This document shows positions 28,701 to 41,021 of a stretch of DNA of 64,000 nucleotides, piece by piece. The DNA lies in the NCBI GenBank assembly GCA_037176885.1, contig JAWWNJ010000002.1, positions 3,511,802 through 3,575,801 of the forward strand, in the 5' to 3' direction. A program made the translations under genes and the position numbers. Each line of letters begins with the position of its first letter. The first letter of the stretch is position 1. The notes under the pieces were generated by a model. It searched no databases and was not told where the DNA came from. It saw nothing but the letters and a program-made list of their open reading frames with translations. The stretch comes from Favolaschia claudopus (Eukaryota; Basidiomycota; Agaricomycetes; Agaricales; Mycenaceae).

Positions 28701-31356
28701 CTCCCTGCGTAGAGTGTCAGTGACGAACACAATGATATGAAGTTGGGAAATACATCACAGTGGTGTGATTGAAGAGTGTGGCTACCGGGATACTAACGCC
28801 CGTTTCCTTGCGGATCTGGTGCGCCAGTTTCCCGAGAAGCAGAGAATTTCTGTAAAAAATGAATAATATCAATTGAAAATCAAGCGAAGTGAGTAAATAA
28901 AAGGCAACGCACCCTCCAAGAAGGAAAAAATCCGAATCCCCATTCACCTTACCTCGATCCACCGCCAACAACTGCGCAATGATGTCACGGACAAGCAACG
29001 CCGACTCCGTCATCGCCGACGCGTTCATCTCGGCAATCTCGACTTCCATCCGCGCGAAATCCGCCTCGCCAGATTTCGTGCGCGGAACATCACCCGGTAG
29101 GATGTACAACGGGTCAGGAATGGCGTAGCCAGGAAGGAGAGAAGCGACGGCGGCTCTCAGATCCCGTGGGTCCATGTCGGAGGCGGAGACGAAGGCTTCA
29201 GGTGCGCCGTCGGGGCGGATGCGGACCGCGACGTCCTCTACGCCGTGGACGCCGAGCAGAGCACGGTCGATGGAGGAGATGTCGAACGTGACGCGCGAGC
29301 AAGGGATGGGTTCAGAGAGGGCAGATTGGGCATCGGGGACGTCGGCTTCGAAGTGTCGCTGAAACGCTGGAAGAGAATCAGAGAGACAGCCCAGTCCAAG
29401 ACGCTCGGCCAGTTTAATTCGCAGAGGTTTACCGGCGCTACGAATACCGATTTAGTGTCGAAGTGGGAGAAAATTCTGCTGAAACTACCTGTTCTTGGGA
29501 AGATCGTCCATGTACACGATAGCGAACGGCCATTTTGACGGATGTAAATGTTGCCTAGAAAAGAATATGTCGATTTGATCAATCTCCCATTCTGCCAGAA
29601 CAGTAAACGCACCTCAGGAGGTCCTGCAATTGCCCCAATCCAAGTCTCGGCTTCCCAGGAACAGAAACCAACACGACACCAATACACTCCTGCAACACAT
29701 CATGTTCGATCGCAAACGCCAACGTCGTCTGTCCCACAAATTAAATCCCAGCCTCACAAACCGACATCGACGAATACTCACCTTAACAAACCTCCTCGCA
29801 GCCGTCACCACCGCCTCCTCCACCTCAAAAGGCGAAACGACCTCCCCGCCCTTATTAATAATCTCCTTCGACCTCCCCGTAATAAACAAATACCCATCCT
29901 CATCCACATGCCCCATATCACCCGAATCGAACCACCCCTCGCGCGAAAATGCCGACGTGTCGAGCGGGACGCGTGGATCGGGGGAGGTTTCGTACCCCTG
30001 GAAGGCGGGGAGCCCGCGGACGCAGATGGCGCCGGTGGATCCGGCTGGGAGCGCTTGTTCGATGTCGGAGGGGTCGCGGATGGATAGGTGGGGGCCGCAG
30101 GCGATGCCGGAGCAGCCTGGGCGGTCGAGGTTGTAGGTGATTGGAGGGGTGGCGATGGGCATGCATCTTTATGAGAGATTAGCAGAATAATTGCGATGAA
30201 AAACTAAAAGAGACGCACTCGGTCATCCCATATGAGGGAAGGATGGTGGCTTGGAATGTAGTTTGCAGGTCGACGGCGAGGGAAGGGAGAAGTCCGCCGG
30301 CCGCGTTAGCTATCATACGGATGCGCAAGTCGCGCGAAGGGACCATGGATTCAGGCTTTGATGTAAGAATAGCGTGATGGATCGTGGGGGCGGCGTAGTA
30401 CCTGGGAGTTTGCTACGTGAGAAACGGAAGAATGAATTGGAAATAGAATGATACCATGTTGCTTGTAGTTGCTGAGAGAGCGTCCAGAAAGCGATAGAAT
30501 CGAATCCAGCGCACATTATGGCGCTTCCGCCGGAGAATATTGGCTGAATCACAATGAGAACGTGATGGACGAACGAAAGACAAAGACCACGCACCGCTAA
30601 CAGATTACGAACGATACCGCCGACATGAAAGAGGGGCATCATATTCACTTCGACCAAAGAAAATCAGCAGTAACACGAGGCGAAAACAAAACGCGACGCA
30701 CGATTTACATCCGGCGGCCGCAAATCCCAAGATTCCACCACACAACTCGTACCGACGATAAGAGAAAGGAGCGTATAAGGGACGACCTTCTTCTTCCCGC
30801 TCGTCCCCGACGTATGTAAAATCAACGACCGATCCGATAAGCCGTGCAACGTGGAAGGCGTGCCCTGAACCTGCATCGCCTCGGTCCCGAGTACGGACAT
30901 ATCAAAAACGCCACACGGCCCCGAAGCCCGCGCGTCCACATACACGACGTCGCACCCCAGCGCCTCACGCAGCACTCGCAGCTCCAGCCTTGCCTCCGCG
31001 TCGCGAGTCGTCACGATTGCTTTGGCATTAAGCCTCCGCGCGTCGTCGAGCAGCTCCGCCGCGGTGCAGCTCGCGTTGACCGGCGCGCAGGTGTGATACG
31101 CCGCGAGCGCGAGGAGCGCTAACGCGTTCTCGGGGCCGGTGGGGAGGACGACCATGATGCGGTCATTGGGGCCGAGGGGTTGATGGGAAGGCGAGTGCGG
31201 TAGGGAAAAATGCTGGACGAAGTTCTTGATTTCTTTGTGGGTCAGTGGCGGGCGTGAGGGGTCAGGGGAGTGGATTGCGGGTTCGGAGGTGGAGGGGAGG
31301 CAGTCTAGGAGGGTCGCCACTCTAGAGGATTCGGAGATTCGTTTGTGCGAGGGCAT
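25751..31356 (-). CDS. NRPS-like synthetase (A-T-three membrane/hexapeptide modules) ending in a RING finger
   Basis: Start ATG 31356 (MPSHKRIS), stop TAG 25753-25751, many short introns. Adenylation domain: A3 HTSGTSGKKK near 30800, MPLFHVGG near 30640, YGMTE near 30225, GWFDSGDMG and GRSKEIINKGGE near 29930-29850. The A10 loop reads TKSGEADF near 29070, with Glu where Lys is expected. Carrier domain: FFLLGGNSLLLG, with the phosphopantetheine Ser, split by an intron near 28915-28855. Then come three repeats of membrane helices plus left-handed beta-helix (LLGARIGKGVKID near 28330; a second near 27500-27100; RAMGARIGKNCAIYPGG near 26410). This matches the C-terminal domain of epsilon-poly-lysine-synthetase-like NRPS proteins. 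The last beta-helix (SGSRLLSGASMEDG) runs in the same exon into a C3HC4 RING, which finishes after a 50-nt intron. The product is unknown; a membrane-bound amino-acid homopolymer or ester/amide synthetase is inferred. Confidence 0.85.
25786..25976 (-). other. C3HC4 RING-finger segment of the NRPS-like protein
   Basis: After the final hexapeptide region (YAGWPAKPIEGPWNEKE) the frame continues into C-x2-C-x11-C-x-H-x2-C-x2-C-x10-C-x2-C. The spacing is that of a RING-HC finger. The intron (about 25855-25907) falls between the fourth and fifth Cys; splicing restores CES|CIED and CPVC. The protein ends about 16 residues later. RING fingers of this type usually recruit E2 enzymes in ubiquitin ligases. 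Confidence 0.8.
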
Positions 31357-33093
31357 CGCCGAGAGAGGTGGAAGGTGAGGATTTGGGGGAGTTACGGAGA
31401 AAGGAGAGAGGGATGGACATTAAGATGAGCGTAAGAGGAGGAAACTGTAAGTCTTTATTAATGCGCCTCTCACGAAGGCGCGACAAGACCGACGGCTGTG
31501 TGCCTTGATCGGGGTTTGGCGTGTCAGTATCGCCCTTGAATTTGACAGACGGTGTTCACCTTGGATAGTTTCAGTAGCTGAGGTTATTGTAGATTGCTGA
31601 GGGGAGGAGGGGGAAAAGGAAGAAAAATCGTGGTCGAAAACAAACGATGTAATGTGTGGAGCTCGTTTAAGCGAGCGCCGTTTGTTGAAGGCTCATCGTC
31701 CAGATCCGGTGTGTGTGTCCGACAATCCGTTCGCATTGCGCAATTGATGGGGTTGCCTAGCACCACGACTTCCGATGGAGAGATTTGTTCGCGATGCTTT
31801 ATAACGTGAAGAATGAGGATACTGAAAAAACGCCGACAGGGGGCGATATACTCGAATCTCGGGCTCACAGGGGCGATGCTTCATAATCCATCAAAGCTAC
31901 GTTGGGCTCTCCCATCCCAATGCAAGGTTTGCGCTGCAAGTGCGTCGCTCATGATGAATAGTAGCGAAGACTCAGCGATGAAAAGATGAAGGATAACGGA
32001 GGGTAGCCTCAGAATTCGCGATGACGTTTCCGGCCCCGACGTCTCCAGGGAACGTGTTGTGCTTCTGCCCGTTCCTCGAAGACACTGGCGTCACTGTATG
32101 TGGTGGTGGGATGGAAGGGGTGGAGTCGGTGATTGCCGATTCGCGCTTCGATATCTAACAGCGACAAATACCCTCCTCAATTTACACCGAGATTGGGGGC
32201 CGCTGGCACAAGAGTTGTTTACGCAGAAGATTTGAATCTTAAGTTGAATTTCTGACATCTGTCTGATTCTGTTGAAAACGTTTCCAACTTCCGCAAATCG
32301 CATCAAAATCTCATCGCTTATTTCGGTGCGTAGGTACTTAGTAAGGTGGGCATCTTCCGCGATGTCTGATGCTGGTAGAGATTTTGGTAGCGAAGACTGA
32401 CGTCGAGCTCCACCGGAGGGGCAATTCAGTCTTTGGATATGACTACCGAGATAAAATTCACAACAACCCTAGTTCAACTAATCACTGCGTTTAACGGTTT
32501 AAGGGGGGTCTGCAGAATATTGTGCGACCCCCGTCCACAGCCCAAGTTTGTGAAGGGTATAACACACTCTAGCGTCATTCTATGGGCTCAAATTTTTGTC
32601 CAGGGTTTCTCTACAGCCTGAGAAACCCCAGACATCGGTTTCTCGGCGGTCATACGGCTGGCCTGCCGGCCTTTGACAGGCGCTCAACATCGGCCATGGT
32701 CGGCCCATTTCCGCTTTGATCGATCCTGCGTCTACAGCCTTGCCGACGGGGATCGCGCCAAGTGCCGTGGACGGACCGGCTAAACCTTGGGCTAAACGCA
32801 ATGATTAATGCGAACCGAGAGGCCTTCGGAATGGAGGCTGAAAACATTAAAGAGAGTTGTGACTGATCATTGACAGGATTGCTGCACTGGTTTTCTTTCT
32901 ACAATTTCTGGAGAAAACCATTATATTACACCGCAGGTACGAGGAGTTTTGTATTATGATGTCTGTTTATAAGACACTAGGAGAAAACCATGAGTAGATT
33001 TTAATGTCACCAAATAATCCAGATGCTTTGACACGGCAAAGAAATAGTACATTAACGAACAAACTCCGTTTCTCAACATGAATCATGCTCAAA
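31357..33093. other. Intergenic, 1.7 kb
   Basis: Divergent promoter space of the NRPS-like gene on the left and the 3' flank of the SET gene on the right. No convincing gene. A short perfect hairpin (GGGTTTCTC / GAGAAACCC, near 32604-32629) lies in the middle. Confidence 0.45.
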
Positions 33094-34451
33094 TCACCAT
33101 CGGTCTGAATCCAACTTCTCTTTGAATTCGTCAAAGTGCGTTGTGGCCCAATGGAGACGTTCCGCCATGGTTTCCTCCGGTTCAAACACCCACTTGACGA
33201 AATGCTTAAGTGAAGTATACCACTCGCGCATCCCGTAAAACATCTCCGCCTTCAGGCCTTGTTCTTTGGCGAAGCCGTCATCTCCAAGCATACTTGCCAA
33301 TCGAGCACATATGTCGAGTAGCATAGGATACGTGATAACAGCCTGCAACCCTTCATGCTCTATGCTGCTGGCACATTGCACCATGTCGGCCAGCAGCTTT
33401 TTCTTGTCGTTGAGTCCAGTGTTTAGATGGTTTGCGAGGGACCGGGGGTTATACGATAGTATTGCCACCCTGATCGTATCCGACGAGGCACTGCCCGCCG
33501 GGTCGTTACACACCGTGCAGCCGCATGCGTCCATACAGAACGCAAGGCGCGCCTGCCGTTCGGCTTTCGGCCCGTCTATTCCAGCATACATTGTCGTTAT
33601 TTCCTCTCCTTTCCAAATTTCCCGTGTCGCGCGAATGACGAACGAGAAAGTTGGATAGTGAAAATCCGCAATGGTGTTTGGCGAGCAGCTATCGGCCAAG
33701 TCACATATTGAGTAAGTAGACACGAACGACGGTAAGGTGTGGGCAAAATTTACCTGTGGTTGATACGCGATGTCACCAAGTACATTGCACGATAATCTCC
33801 GATGCTATAGCGGTCATTTGAACCGCCTGGAATATCGGGTGGCATTTGGAAACAGTTAGTTGTCGCAATGCGAACCAGGTCACCAGCTCCCGGCGCCACT
33901 ATGGGGGCCGAAGATGCCAGTTTGCGATACGCGATACGATCTTCCGCCGTCATATACTCGAGCGCAGTCTCAAACGCTGCATTATGGTCACCCAGGAAGT
34001 GGTTAGGATAAACCAGTACCGGGCGTTCAGCCAGGACCAAGTCACCGGGCTTCAGCTTGCATTTAGCGAACATACCCGACCCCATCCTCGCTGTCCGACG
34101 GATTTTGTACGTGGCTCGAGCTGCGCGGAGGATAGGTTTGGGAAAGTCAGGCTGAGACGAGATTAGTTGAGCGATGAGAGGCTCCGCCATAAGGACTGTT
34201 TGCGTATCGGTCTCCCTTGGAAACCGCGTGAACTCTATGGTCCCTGGGGCAGGCCATTTCAATCTAGTAGTATTTGTCAAGCCCGTGAGTTCAAGTTTGG
34301 TCGCGCTGCCACTGGATACAGAAGCTGGTAAGCTGAACGAAACAATCCGATCAGGAATACAAGCAGGGCTTGTAACATGGTTTCTGAGGAGCAGTGGGTG
34401 GAAGAGGCACGCAGTGGTATGACGTGCGGAGCAAGAGCAGGCGATAGCCAC
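33094..34451 (-). CDS. SET-domain protein (putative protein lysine methyltransferase)
   Basis: Two-exon model: 34451-33751 and 33687-33094. Around 34080 the protein reads GSGMFAKCKLKPGDLVLAERPVL, the start of a SET fold. The hallmark RINHSCSPN is rebuilt across the intron (NH at the end of exon 1, SCSPN in exon 2). EEITTMYAG follows, then the post-SET cysteines (CMDACGCTVC). The C-terminal 130 residues are helical and resemble the tail of SMYD/SET5-like proteins. There is no MYND finger. The N-terminus upstream of MAEPLIAQL (34191) has a Cys/Ser-rich leader and a predicted sheet region; the exact start is uncertain. The substrate cannot be inferred. Proteins of this type form large families in Agaricomycetes. 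Confidence 0.85.
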
Positions 34452-36593
34452 GTTGTCACAATTATATTTATCTTCCAGTTCGCCGAGCGGCGTGACAGCA
34501 ACGATTGAATGCCGGATGGTTCATACTAGTTGCCGACGACAAGAACGAAAGACTCGGATGCTCAAGACAATCCGTCTATAATGAGATGAGAATCTGATAC
34601 GGAAAATAGCGGACACTGAAATTCGACCGGTCGAATAGAGTGAATCTAGAAACAGTCATTACAATGAATGAAATTCGAAAATAGATTTACAAGTCGAGCG
34701 TAGATTCCAGGTTTTAAAAGGCGAGGACAGTAAGACATTGACCCCGAATCCAGAGCCGTATGTTCAGACTTCAGCGGTAAGTTCTGGTAGAGATGGTATG
34801 AGTAATTATAAATATCCGGGAAGTACTGACGCTGATGCATATGCTCTTTGATTCGTCGTCGTATCTTACTATCTTTTTCAGAACGCAACGTCACAGATAG
34901 GTTAAACTTTCCATAAGTCTCGGAACCTAGCACGCCAGATCTAGCCGGTTCAGTACGCAGTTAAATCGCATGAACATACCTGGCTTATTCATTTGGCTCT
35001 GCGCCGCCAGAGCCTGCTTCGCACCGATGGGAGACGATCGTAAATGGAAGATGCAATGGGAGTAGGCCGTTACCGTGTGGATGTGGTGGAAGGAGCGAAG
35101 GAGATGGCCACAGCTTGCCGAGTTTGCCGACGTTTGATTGATTAGATAATCAGATCAATCAAATTCGCTCTTGCTTCCTGCACTCATGATGTCGAGTTTC
35201 CTCGCCAATTCCGACGAAATCTAGGGCTGCCCCTCGAACTTCTAACAGCTCTTGATGTTATCAACGTTCTTGAAATTGAGGCAATCATCCAGTGAGCAAA
35301 AAATGACCCGCTGTTGGTTTTCTCTACGAGTTTGAGTCTGTGCAAGAGACTAGGTTTTCTCTCGGAATCTCTCACTTCGGTCGTTCTCCCAGACGTAACG
35401 CAAGGCCTGGCGGGCCGTACTGGAGTATAGACTTGCAACACGCTTTCAGACCAGTGACTGGCCTTGAACTGGCCGACTTCAAACCTGGCAGGCTCGGACC
35501 TATTCCTCCATCGCTATGGAGATGCAATTGTCTCACAGCATATTCCCTGCCGTACGTGAAATTCTCTAGATCGACTAGCACAAGGGACTCTTTGGGACTT
35601 GGCACAACAAGGTCTTGCCTTTTTGTCGCGGCGTCGCCCATACCCGGTGGTGAACTGTATTTGCCTCCGAACTCCCGACGAACTTCTCCCCTTTACTCCC
35701 CTCCATAACTCTCGTGACGCTCCACTCTTTGAGGCACCAGAACGCCCAGCCCATTCAGCGCACCGATAGTACCGACTACCACACGAAGCCGTTCATCCCG
35801 CAGGTTCAAACAGCCAAACCCTGCGCGGAGGGGCTGATTTCGGCTGATTCAGTTCGTCCCATTGTTCAACCCATTGTTCCAGCGCATAGTAACTCGCGCC
35901 ATTCTTGCATTCCAACATCAATGGCCATATGTACGTTGAATTCTCCGCCCTGATGCATTTTTCCGTTCCTTAATGCGCTCTAGCTTCGGCCGCTCAAATT
36001 GGACTCAAATGCGCCCCCATCGCGCCTTCCCGAATCTACTGATGGTCTGCAGACGCCACTGCACGTTGTCAGATTCATTTCCACATCATTCCTCCCAATC
36101 ATCCTCTCTCAGGTTGTCAATTCGGTGTGCGAGATTACTGATTTTCTGATTGGACAAATTACAGCGAGTCGCTTTTATATCACCGTCTATCTTCGCGTCG
36201 TTGGATGCACACGAGCGTGTCCTCTTGTTTCGGCAAGCATCATACGAGTCGTTCCAATCAGTCCAATTAACTCAGCGCGAAGTCCCCTGATCAACTCGAA
36301 ACGGCGGAAGACTGGGACTTCCTTCTATCAGTTTCCAGATAGCATTACTGTATTTTCTCCGACATAATTCCCCGCGCCATCTCTCTCATTACTTACTTCG
36401 ATGTCGGACGCACTGATTCCGCATCGCACAGCAGAAACTCAACAGACAGATGCACCCCATAGATCATGATATTGATTGACACGTTAACGATGGTAATGGT
36501 AAGCCTGGACAAAATGAAGTACTACGGCAATACAGATACTTACTTATAAAGCCCGGTACCATACTGCTCCCTTCTTTGATTCTGAACAGCGCC
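34452..36593. other. Intergenic, 2.1 kb, no convincing gene
   Basis: Open frames at 34646-34933 (-), 35372-35641 (-) and 35999-36367 (+) do not resemble known families and lack clear splice context. A minor or decayed gene cannot be excluded. Confidence 0.35.
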
Positions 36594-38401
36594 ATGTTCC
36601 TCCGCCTTGGAGTTTCCTTGCCTATGCCAATTGCTGCCCGGGGAAGTCTCATTCCCCTCGACAACACCCTCGGGGCCTGGCTCATCGGCCTCATCGTCTC
36701 TTCAGTGTGAGTTTTTTAATGTCGCACATCCACTGTCGAATGTACTGATGACGACAAATCCAGGCTGTATGGTATCACTTGCCTTCAAGTTTATCTTTAC
36801 TTCACAAAATCTTCTTCGCGCGATCGGACGATTTTGAAGGCATTTGTAAGAACTGAGTCAAACATCGGAAACCTGAGACGAGAGGCATAAGTACCCTGAC
36901 GATACTATGTAGGTCACGGGTCTATTCTTATTGGATACCTTCCACCTTTCTCTCGTTTCCCACTCAATGTATTCCGTGGTGGTTACAAACTTCGGGGATT
37001 ACGTTCAGCTCGGAATGATACCTTGGTGAGCCTCACTAATTTGAAACTCGAGTCCGACCGTCGACGAATTTCATTCGAATGTCCGTCCGTTTTCTAGGAG
37101 TCTTCTGGTGAATTTTCTGCACATTGGCTGTCTGATTACGGTTTGAATTGCTTATTTATTTTCATAGCTACAGACCGCCTTTGGAAGTTGGTGTCAATTT
37201 GTTGCTTTTGACAGTCGCCAGATCTGAATATGAATATGTTATGCTCTCAGGCTTCCTGAGCGCGAACGTCCGCCTCTTCTATGCGTGGAGAATCTACATC
37301 ATCTCAAACAAATTTCTGCTCCTCCCAAGTGTGATAGTCAGTAGCTCATTCCCCTCCAACTGCTCCGAAAGCTGACAGTAGCTCTAAGGGCATCTGTTCA
37401 ATTCCCGCTTTCAGTGCGTGTTCCGATGCGCTGTTTACGAGCCTTTTGCTGACGTAGAGTCACAGTATTTTCAGTGCTCTACACTCAGAAAGGGCGAGTC
37501 TCCTACAAAAGCATACGCTGAGACAGGCCTGACAATTCAAACCAGCTTCGAGATCAAGTTCTTCACACTGGCTGACCGTCTTTTTGTACGTCAAATCTAT
37601 TGCGCGGCTGGCGTTATAACCCTCTCAAAGTAGCTCAAACGCAGGTACGCTCCGCTCTCGGGCTTGGATTTGGGGCGGCAGCCGATCTCCTAATTGCGGG
37701 AACGATGATATATTATTTGTCGAAGAACAAAACGGGATTCCAAAAGTCAATTAAATACCTCTCTCCACTTCGCTTCGGCTCATTGACATTAAGTTTATTA
37801 TTCTCAGAACCAACAAGGCGATCAACATGCTGGTGGCTTACTCATTGAGCACGGGTGCACTCACCTGTGTCTTCGCACTTGGTGACGTTATTGCGGTTCA
37901 GTTCAATTAATTATCAGCGGTGCGATTGATTGCTCATTTTCGGTACAGGCTGCTGCTGCCCCCGCCAACTTGGACCAAGTCCCGTGAGTATTGGCCTTAT
38001 TATAAAAAGTACTCTAAAATGTGAATCGACATTCTAGGTTTTTCTTTATTCTTATCCGGCGTAAGGTTTTTCTCCACCTCTCATTGCCCCACACTCATCA
38101 ATATTAATATAATATGTTCAGTCCACGCTCTCAGTTTCATGTCAATGTATGACTTCCTCCAATTAATTCCATTGTCTCGTTCCGCTCATCGATGCGTCCT
38201 AGTCTCAATTCTCGGGAACATGTCCGAGAGCAACTTTACGCCGGTGGCCATGCGATGGTTACTATCCCTTCCTACCCCCCAGCAACCGACATCGAGTATG
38301 CGACGAATCCGGACACGATTAAAGTCGACGAGGGAAGAAGCATAGGGCTCGCTGACTCGAGAAGGCTCGGGCCATCGACATCGAAGGGAAGCGTCGTGTA
38401 A
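36594..38401 (+). CDS. DUF6534-type seven-helix membrane protein
   Basis: Starts at ATG 36594, or more likely the in-frame ATG at 36624 (MPIAARGSLIPLDNTLGAWL). The opening DNTLGAWLIGLIVSSVLYGITCLQVYLYF, split by an intron at about 36709-36762, is the hallmark of a large basidiomycete family with an N-terminal helical bundle and the DUF6534 module. Later exons give RDRTILKAF, FHLSLVSHSMYSVVV, FLSANVRLFYAWRIYIIS, LGFGAAADLLIAGTMIYYL-KNKTGF, then TNKAINMLVAYSLSTGALT. The last exon reads LNSREHVREQLYAGG and ends at 38401. About eight introns. Members sit in the plasma membrane or endomembranes; function unknown, G-protein-coupled-receptor-like topology inferred. Confidence 0.75.
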
Positions 38402-38782
38402 ATTTCACTTAAAGGAGCCTAGTCGTTATCCCGACATTTGGGCTTTAAAGTGCTGTATCTTGTGTTTGTATTTACCCACGCATGAGCTGTGTATCTCATG
38501 AAAGGCTATGGCTTGAGTATTTGCGATCCATGGTGTCAGAAAATGAATGTAAATTCCGCAGAGGTTGCTGCTTGAACAGCCCGTGTGCCAACTGAGACAG
38601 ATACATGTTGGTATACTTTTTCTTGCGCAAAGCAGTAAGGAAATCTTCTGAGCGTATACTATAAGAGAGCTCCGCCCGAACTATGAGTTCAACATGAAGT
38701 TCAACTTCAACTCCGGAGAACTCCGAGACCCTAACCCTGGTTGAAAACTTTTCTTCTTCGAAGCTCAATGCAGAAAAATGAT
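38402..38782. other. Intergenic between convergent genes
   Basis: 3' flanks of the DUF6534-type gene and the F-box/LRR gene. No gene supported. Confidence 0.5.
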
Positions 38783-40487
38783 CTAATTTTCAAAACCATT
38801 GCGTACATTGCACAGCGTATAATCCTCGCTCAGCTCATTTACATCTACACCAGCCCTCCGCATTACATCGAACCTGTCCAAGAGCTGGCGTGGCCAATTG
38901 TACTCGGGCAAGATACGAACAACCTTCAACCCAGCGTCATTGCACCGACTTTCAACCATATCGCAAACGGGTTCGTGCCGCACTCGCACAAAACTGAGCA
39001 TGTAAAACATCCGGAATTCCAGGGAAGTCAATTTGGGACAGATTTCTGGGGAGCTCATGGCTCGAAGAAAAGCCACCGACTCGGCGTCGAAGTTTTGCGA
39101 CCATGCGAAGGTGTTGATCGTCAAGTGTGTGATTGTGTTGAGTCGTCGTAGGAGAGCAATGAGAAGATTGGGATTGGGGGGTAGATGGTGGAGCTCTAGC
39201 CTCTGTATATTATGGCACCTAGAACGGTCGAGAAATTTAATGGCGTTGTCCATCGTCTCCGCCAGGTGAAGTGTCTCGAGATTCGGGGCAACGAGATATC
39301 GAGAAAACCAGTCGTTCGTCATGCAAAGGCGTCGTACACGAGGGAGTTCAATCACGCTTTCCACGTCGCCTCCCGCATCCTTGGCTTCGACATCAAACGC
39401 AACGTCCACGAGGCTATTTGCTTGCAGTGGCAAAATGCGAAGAATGACTCTGGATGGCATGCGGAGCCGTAGATGGGTGAGCTGATGGGCTGGAAGCAAA
39501 AGGGGCGTTCGCCGATTTTTGAAGATATGTGCGCTGATTTCAAGTTTGTGTAAAACAGGAGCGGCGGAGAACAGGTCGCCGAGTTTCGACGGCCAACTCT
39601 CTGGATCCCCCAGATCGTATTGATCGGGTGACTTTGGGAGGAGCCTCACACATCGGAGGTGGGGGAGACGAAGCACACTAGTATTAGCCATAATCTGAAG
39701 CGTGCGGCTACGGCTCCAAGTCAGGGTGAGATGCGACCAGCGTTCGCTGTGACGAAGCAGGATGTTCAGAAGGCCGTCCAAATGAGGTGATTGTTTGACG
39801 CGGCCCGTATCGAACAATACGTGCAAGTCAACTCGAGACGATAGTCTGAGCTGAGACTTCAACGCCTGCGTCGAATACATCCGGGGAATATCCAGATCCA
39901 ACTCGGTGGGATTGGTGTCAGATTCGTCGGGGTCAGTCGAATCCGTGCTGGAATCATCCGAGTCATCCAGATACTCGAAATTTCGGGCATCGGGCACCTG
40001 AATGCGAACACACGACCAAAGGCGCGGATCAGCGCGAGCTGCCCTCCTCCATGCACGACAGATATGGGTAAGATGCCACGGTGCAACAGCAGCTTTCCGC
40101 CCCTTCACAGTGCGTGTATATCCCTCGAGCGATGCCCATTGGAATATCTCGCATACAATCTCCGGGGGAATCCGGCGGATTGGCGATAAAATCGCTCTAT
40201 AGTCGTCAATTTCTTCCTCGGTATCTTCGATATTCCACTCTAAGCCGCGGTGTTTCCTCCTTCAGCTCCTTTCGCTGGGCACGAATCGCAGACATCTGAG
40301 CCTTGAGTGACTCGAATTGCTCTCGAAGAACATCGTCTGCTTCCTGCAAGCGGTTTCTTTCAGCTTGTAGAGTGGCAAGCCGAGCACGGCTGGTCGAAAT
40401 GACATTGTGAACAGCTGGGATCTGAGAGTCCAATGGAGCTTCGTTGCTTTCGAGAAGAGCCTGGAGCTCGGGTGAAGATGCTGGCAT
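38783..40487 (-). CDS. F-box / leucine-rich-type protein
   Basis: N-terminus from ATG 40487 (MPASSPELQALLESNEAPL) forms a coiled coil (ARLATLQAERNRLQEADD, LREQFESLKAQM). Then comes the F-box core RAILSPIRRIPPEIVCEIFQWA (about 40200-40140), followed by HLTHICRAWRRAARADPRLWS and a long solenoid-like region with leucine-rich segments (LPHLRCVRLL, LTHLRLRMPS, NLETLHLAET, LNTITHLTIN). The stop is at 38783. Such proteins link substrates to SKP1-cullin ubiquitin ligases and are hugely expanded in Agaricomycetes. The coiled-coil frame ends at 40206 while the F-box frame lies +1 relative to it. Either a short intron near 40240 or a frameshift is required. The substrate is unknown. Confidence 0.75.
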
Positions 40488-41021
40488 GACGATGAGTTGA
40501 CGGTTCTGCTGGGGTGTATTGTGGTGGTGGTTGGGTGGCAAGAAAGAGGATGTTTGTTCGTGTTTGCCGGCACGGGACCAATTTAGTGGTGGGCGCGTCG
40601 GAAATTGGGCAATAGGAAAAGGTTTATAGAGGAAAGATACAGAAACAGGGAATAGTGAAATGTTGCAATGAAGTATATAACTCCGCAGGACGTCGATTGT
40701 GAATTAAGCACGATCTTCAAAAGGCGGCATGACATGAGCGTATATGCAAAGGAGGGGATACACACTCGCAAGGAACGAGGAGCAGCACTGCGGAATGCGA
40801 ACGATGAGATGACGGAAAGATGCGGGTGGCATTCAAATCTCACCTTCTCCTCGTCACTCAATCCTGGCTAGTGTAATTCCTCCACCCCGACCCTTAATTG
40901 ACGAGTGCGTATTTCTCGTCCACTTCCAGGACATCATCAGCCTGTCGCCCATCCACATCCGAGCCCACTCGCAACCAATCCGCACTAGCCACTTGTAGTA
41001 TCGACCAGCCTTTCCACGACG
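40488..41021. other. Intergenic, divergent promoter region
   Basis: Lies between the F-box gene (-) and a possible plus-strand gene. No clear motif. Confidence 0.4.

Noticed and set aside
32604..32629. Hairpin GGGTTTCTC/GAGAAACCC
   Set aside because: A single short hairpin in an intergenic region with no adjoining gene end; fungal genes do not use such terminators.
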